Made by a program: the position numbers and the translations under genes. From CAYSSG01 sp964433635 (lineage in GTDB: Bacteria; Atribacterota; Phoenicimicrobiia; Phoenicimicrobiales; Stramentimicrobiaceae), in assembly GCA_964433635.1 (NCBI GenBank), contig CAYSSG010000078.1:1-6398 (forward strand): 6,398 bases of DNA, given 5' to 3'. The notes under the pieces are model-generated. The model was given only the letters and a program-made list of their open reading frames with translations. It made no database searches and had not been told where the DNA came from. Below are positions 6,370 to 6,398 of the stretch, piece after piece. The number at the start of each line of letters is the position of its first letter. The first letter of the stretch is position 1.

Positions 6370-6398
6370 ATAAAATTGATCTTATGGTCCACTGTAAA
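6370..6398 (-). promoter_or_regulatory. weak candidate promoter upstream of fabH
   Basis: On the minus strand TTTACA (6398-6393; five of six to the -35 consensus), a 17-nt spacer and TTTTAT (6375-6370; four of six to the -10 consensus) lie 28 nt before the fabH ATG. The -35 touches the window edge and no upstream gene can be defined, so this may equally be the tail of a preceding gene: one frame reads to a TGA at 6368-6370. Confidence 0.25.

Noticed and set aside
6343..6398. FapR or FabT operator upstream of fabH
   Set aside because: No palindrome resembling either known operator is visible in the 56 nt available; the true regulatory region may lie outside the window.
1..6398. Mobile elements, CRISPR arrays, tRNA/rRNA genes, phage or defence genes
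   Set aside because: Nothing of the kind is visible; the window is filled by metabolic genes with very short junctions.

Overview
The window is almost entirely a tightly packed type II fatty acid synthesis (FAS II) operon, read on the minus strand from right to left. The order is fabH (initiating ketoacyl-ACP synthase), fabK (flavin enoyl-ACP reductase, interrupted by a 100-N assembly gap), fabD (malonyl transacylase), fabG (ketoacyl reductase), fabF (elongating ketoacyl synthase), fabZ (dehydratase), and a second, larger FabK/nitronate-monooxygenase-family flavoprotein. Gene junctions run from an 11-nt overlap to a 14-nt gap, so this is one cotranscribed unit. Every FAS II cycle enzyme is present, but no gene for acyl carrier protein or acetyl-CoA carboxylase is seen, although related Firmicute operons usually carry them between these same genes.

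The most interesting gene is the last one (89-1207). It has the FMN-barrel motifs and active-site His of the family, plus a C-terminal C-x3-C-x3-C-x7-C cluster. Helicobacter pylori FabX is the known nitronate-monooxygenase-family enzyme with a [4Fe-4S] cluster; it makes unsaturated fatty acids by oxidising and isomerising acyl-ACP. Its position at the end of a complete FAS II operon with no fabA, fabM or fabN suggests a FabX-type branch point for unsaturated fatty acids. That role is inferred, not shown.

The left edge (1-88) is not plain intergenic DNA. On the minus strand it holds a strong sigma-70-type promoter (perfect TTGACA, 17-nt spacer, TACTAT). Right after it comes an RNA hairpin matching the PyrR-binding loop consensus ARUCCNGNGAGGYU in full, with the hexaloop CUGAGA. 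This predicts a pyrimidine (pyr) operon just beyond the window. The right edge (6343-6398) holds the fabH ribosome binding site and at best a weak promoter.

Organism: the gene order fabH-fabK-fabD-fabG-fabF-fabZ, use of FabK, the GLSLGEY form of the FabD nucleophile elbow, strong AGGAG-type ribosome sites and a PyrR leader all point to a low-to-moderate GC Firmicute (Clostridia-like) or a close relative, probably anaerobic. The exactly 100-N gap indicates a draft or metagenome assembly. Species cannot be told from the sequence.
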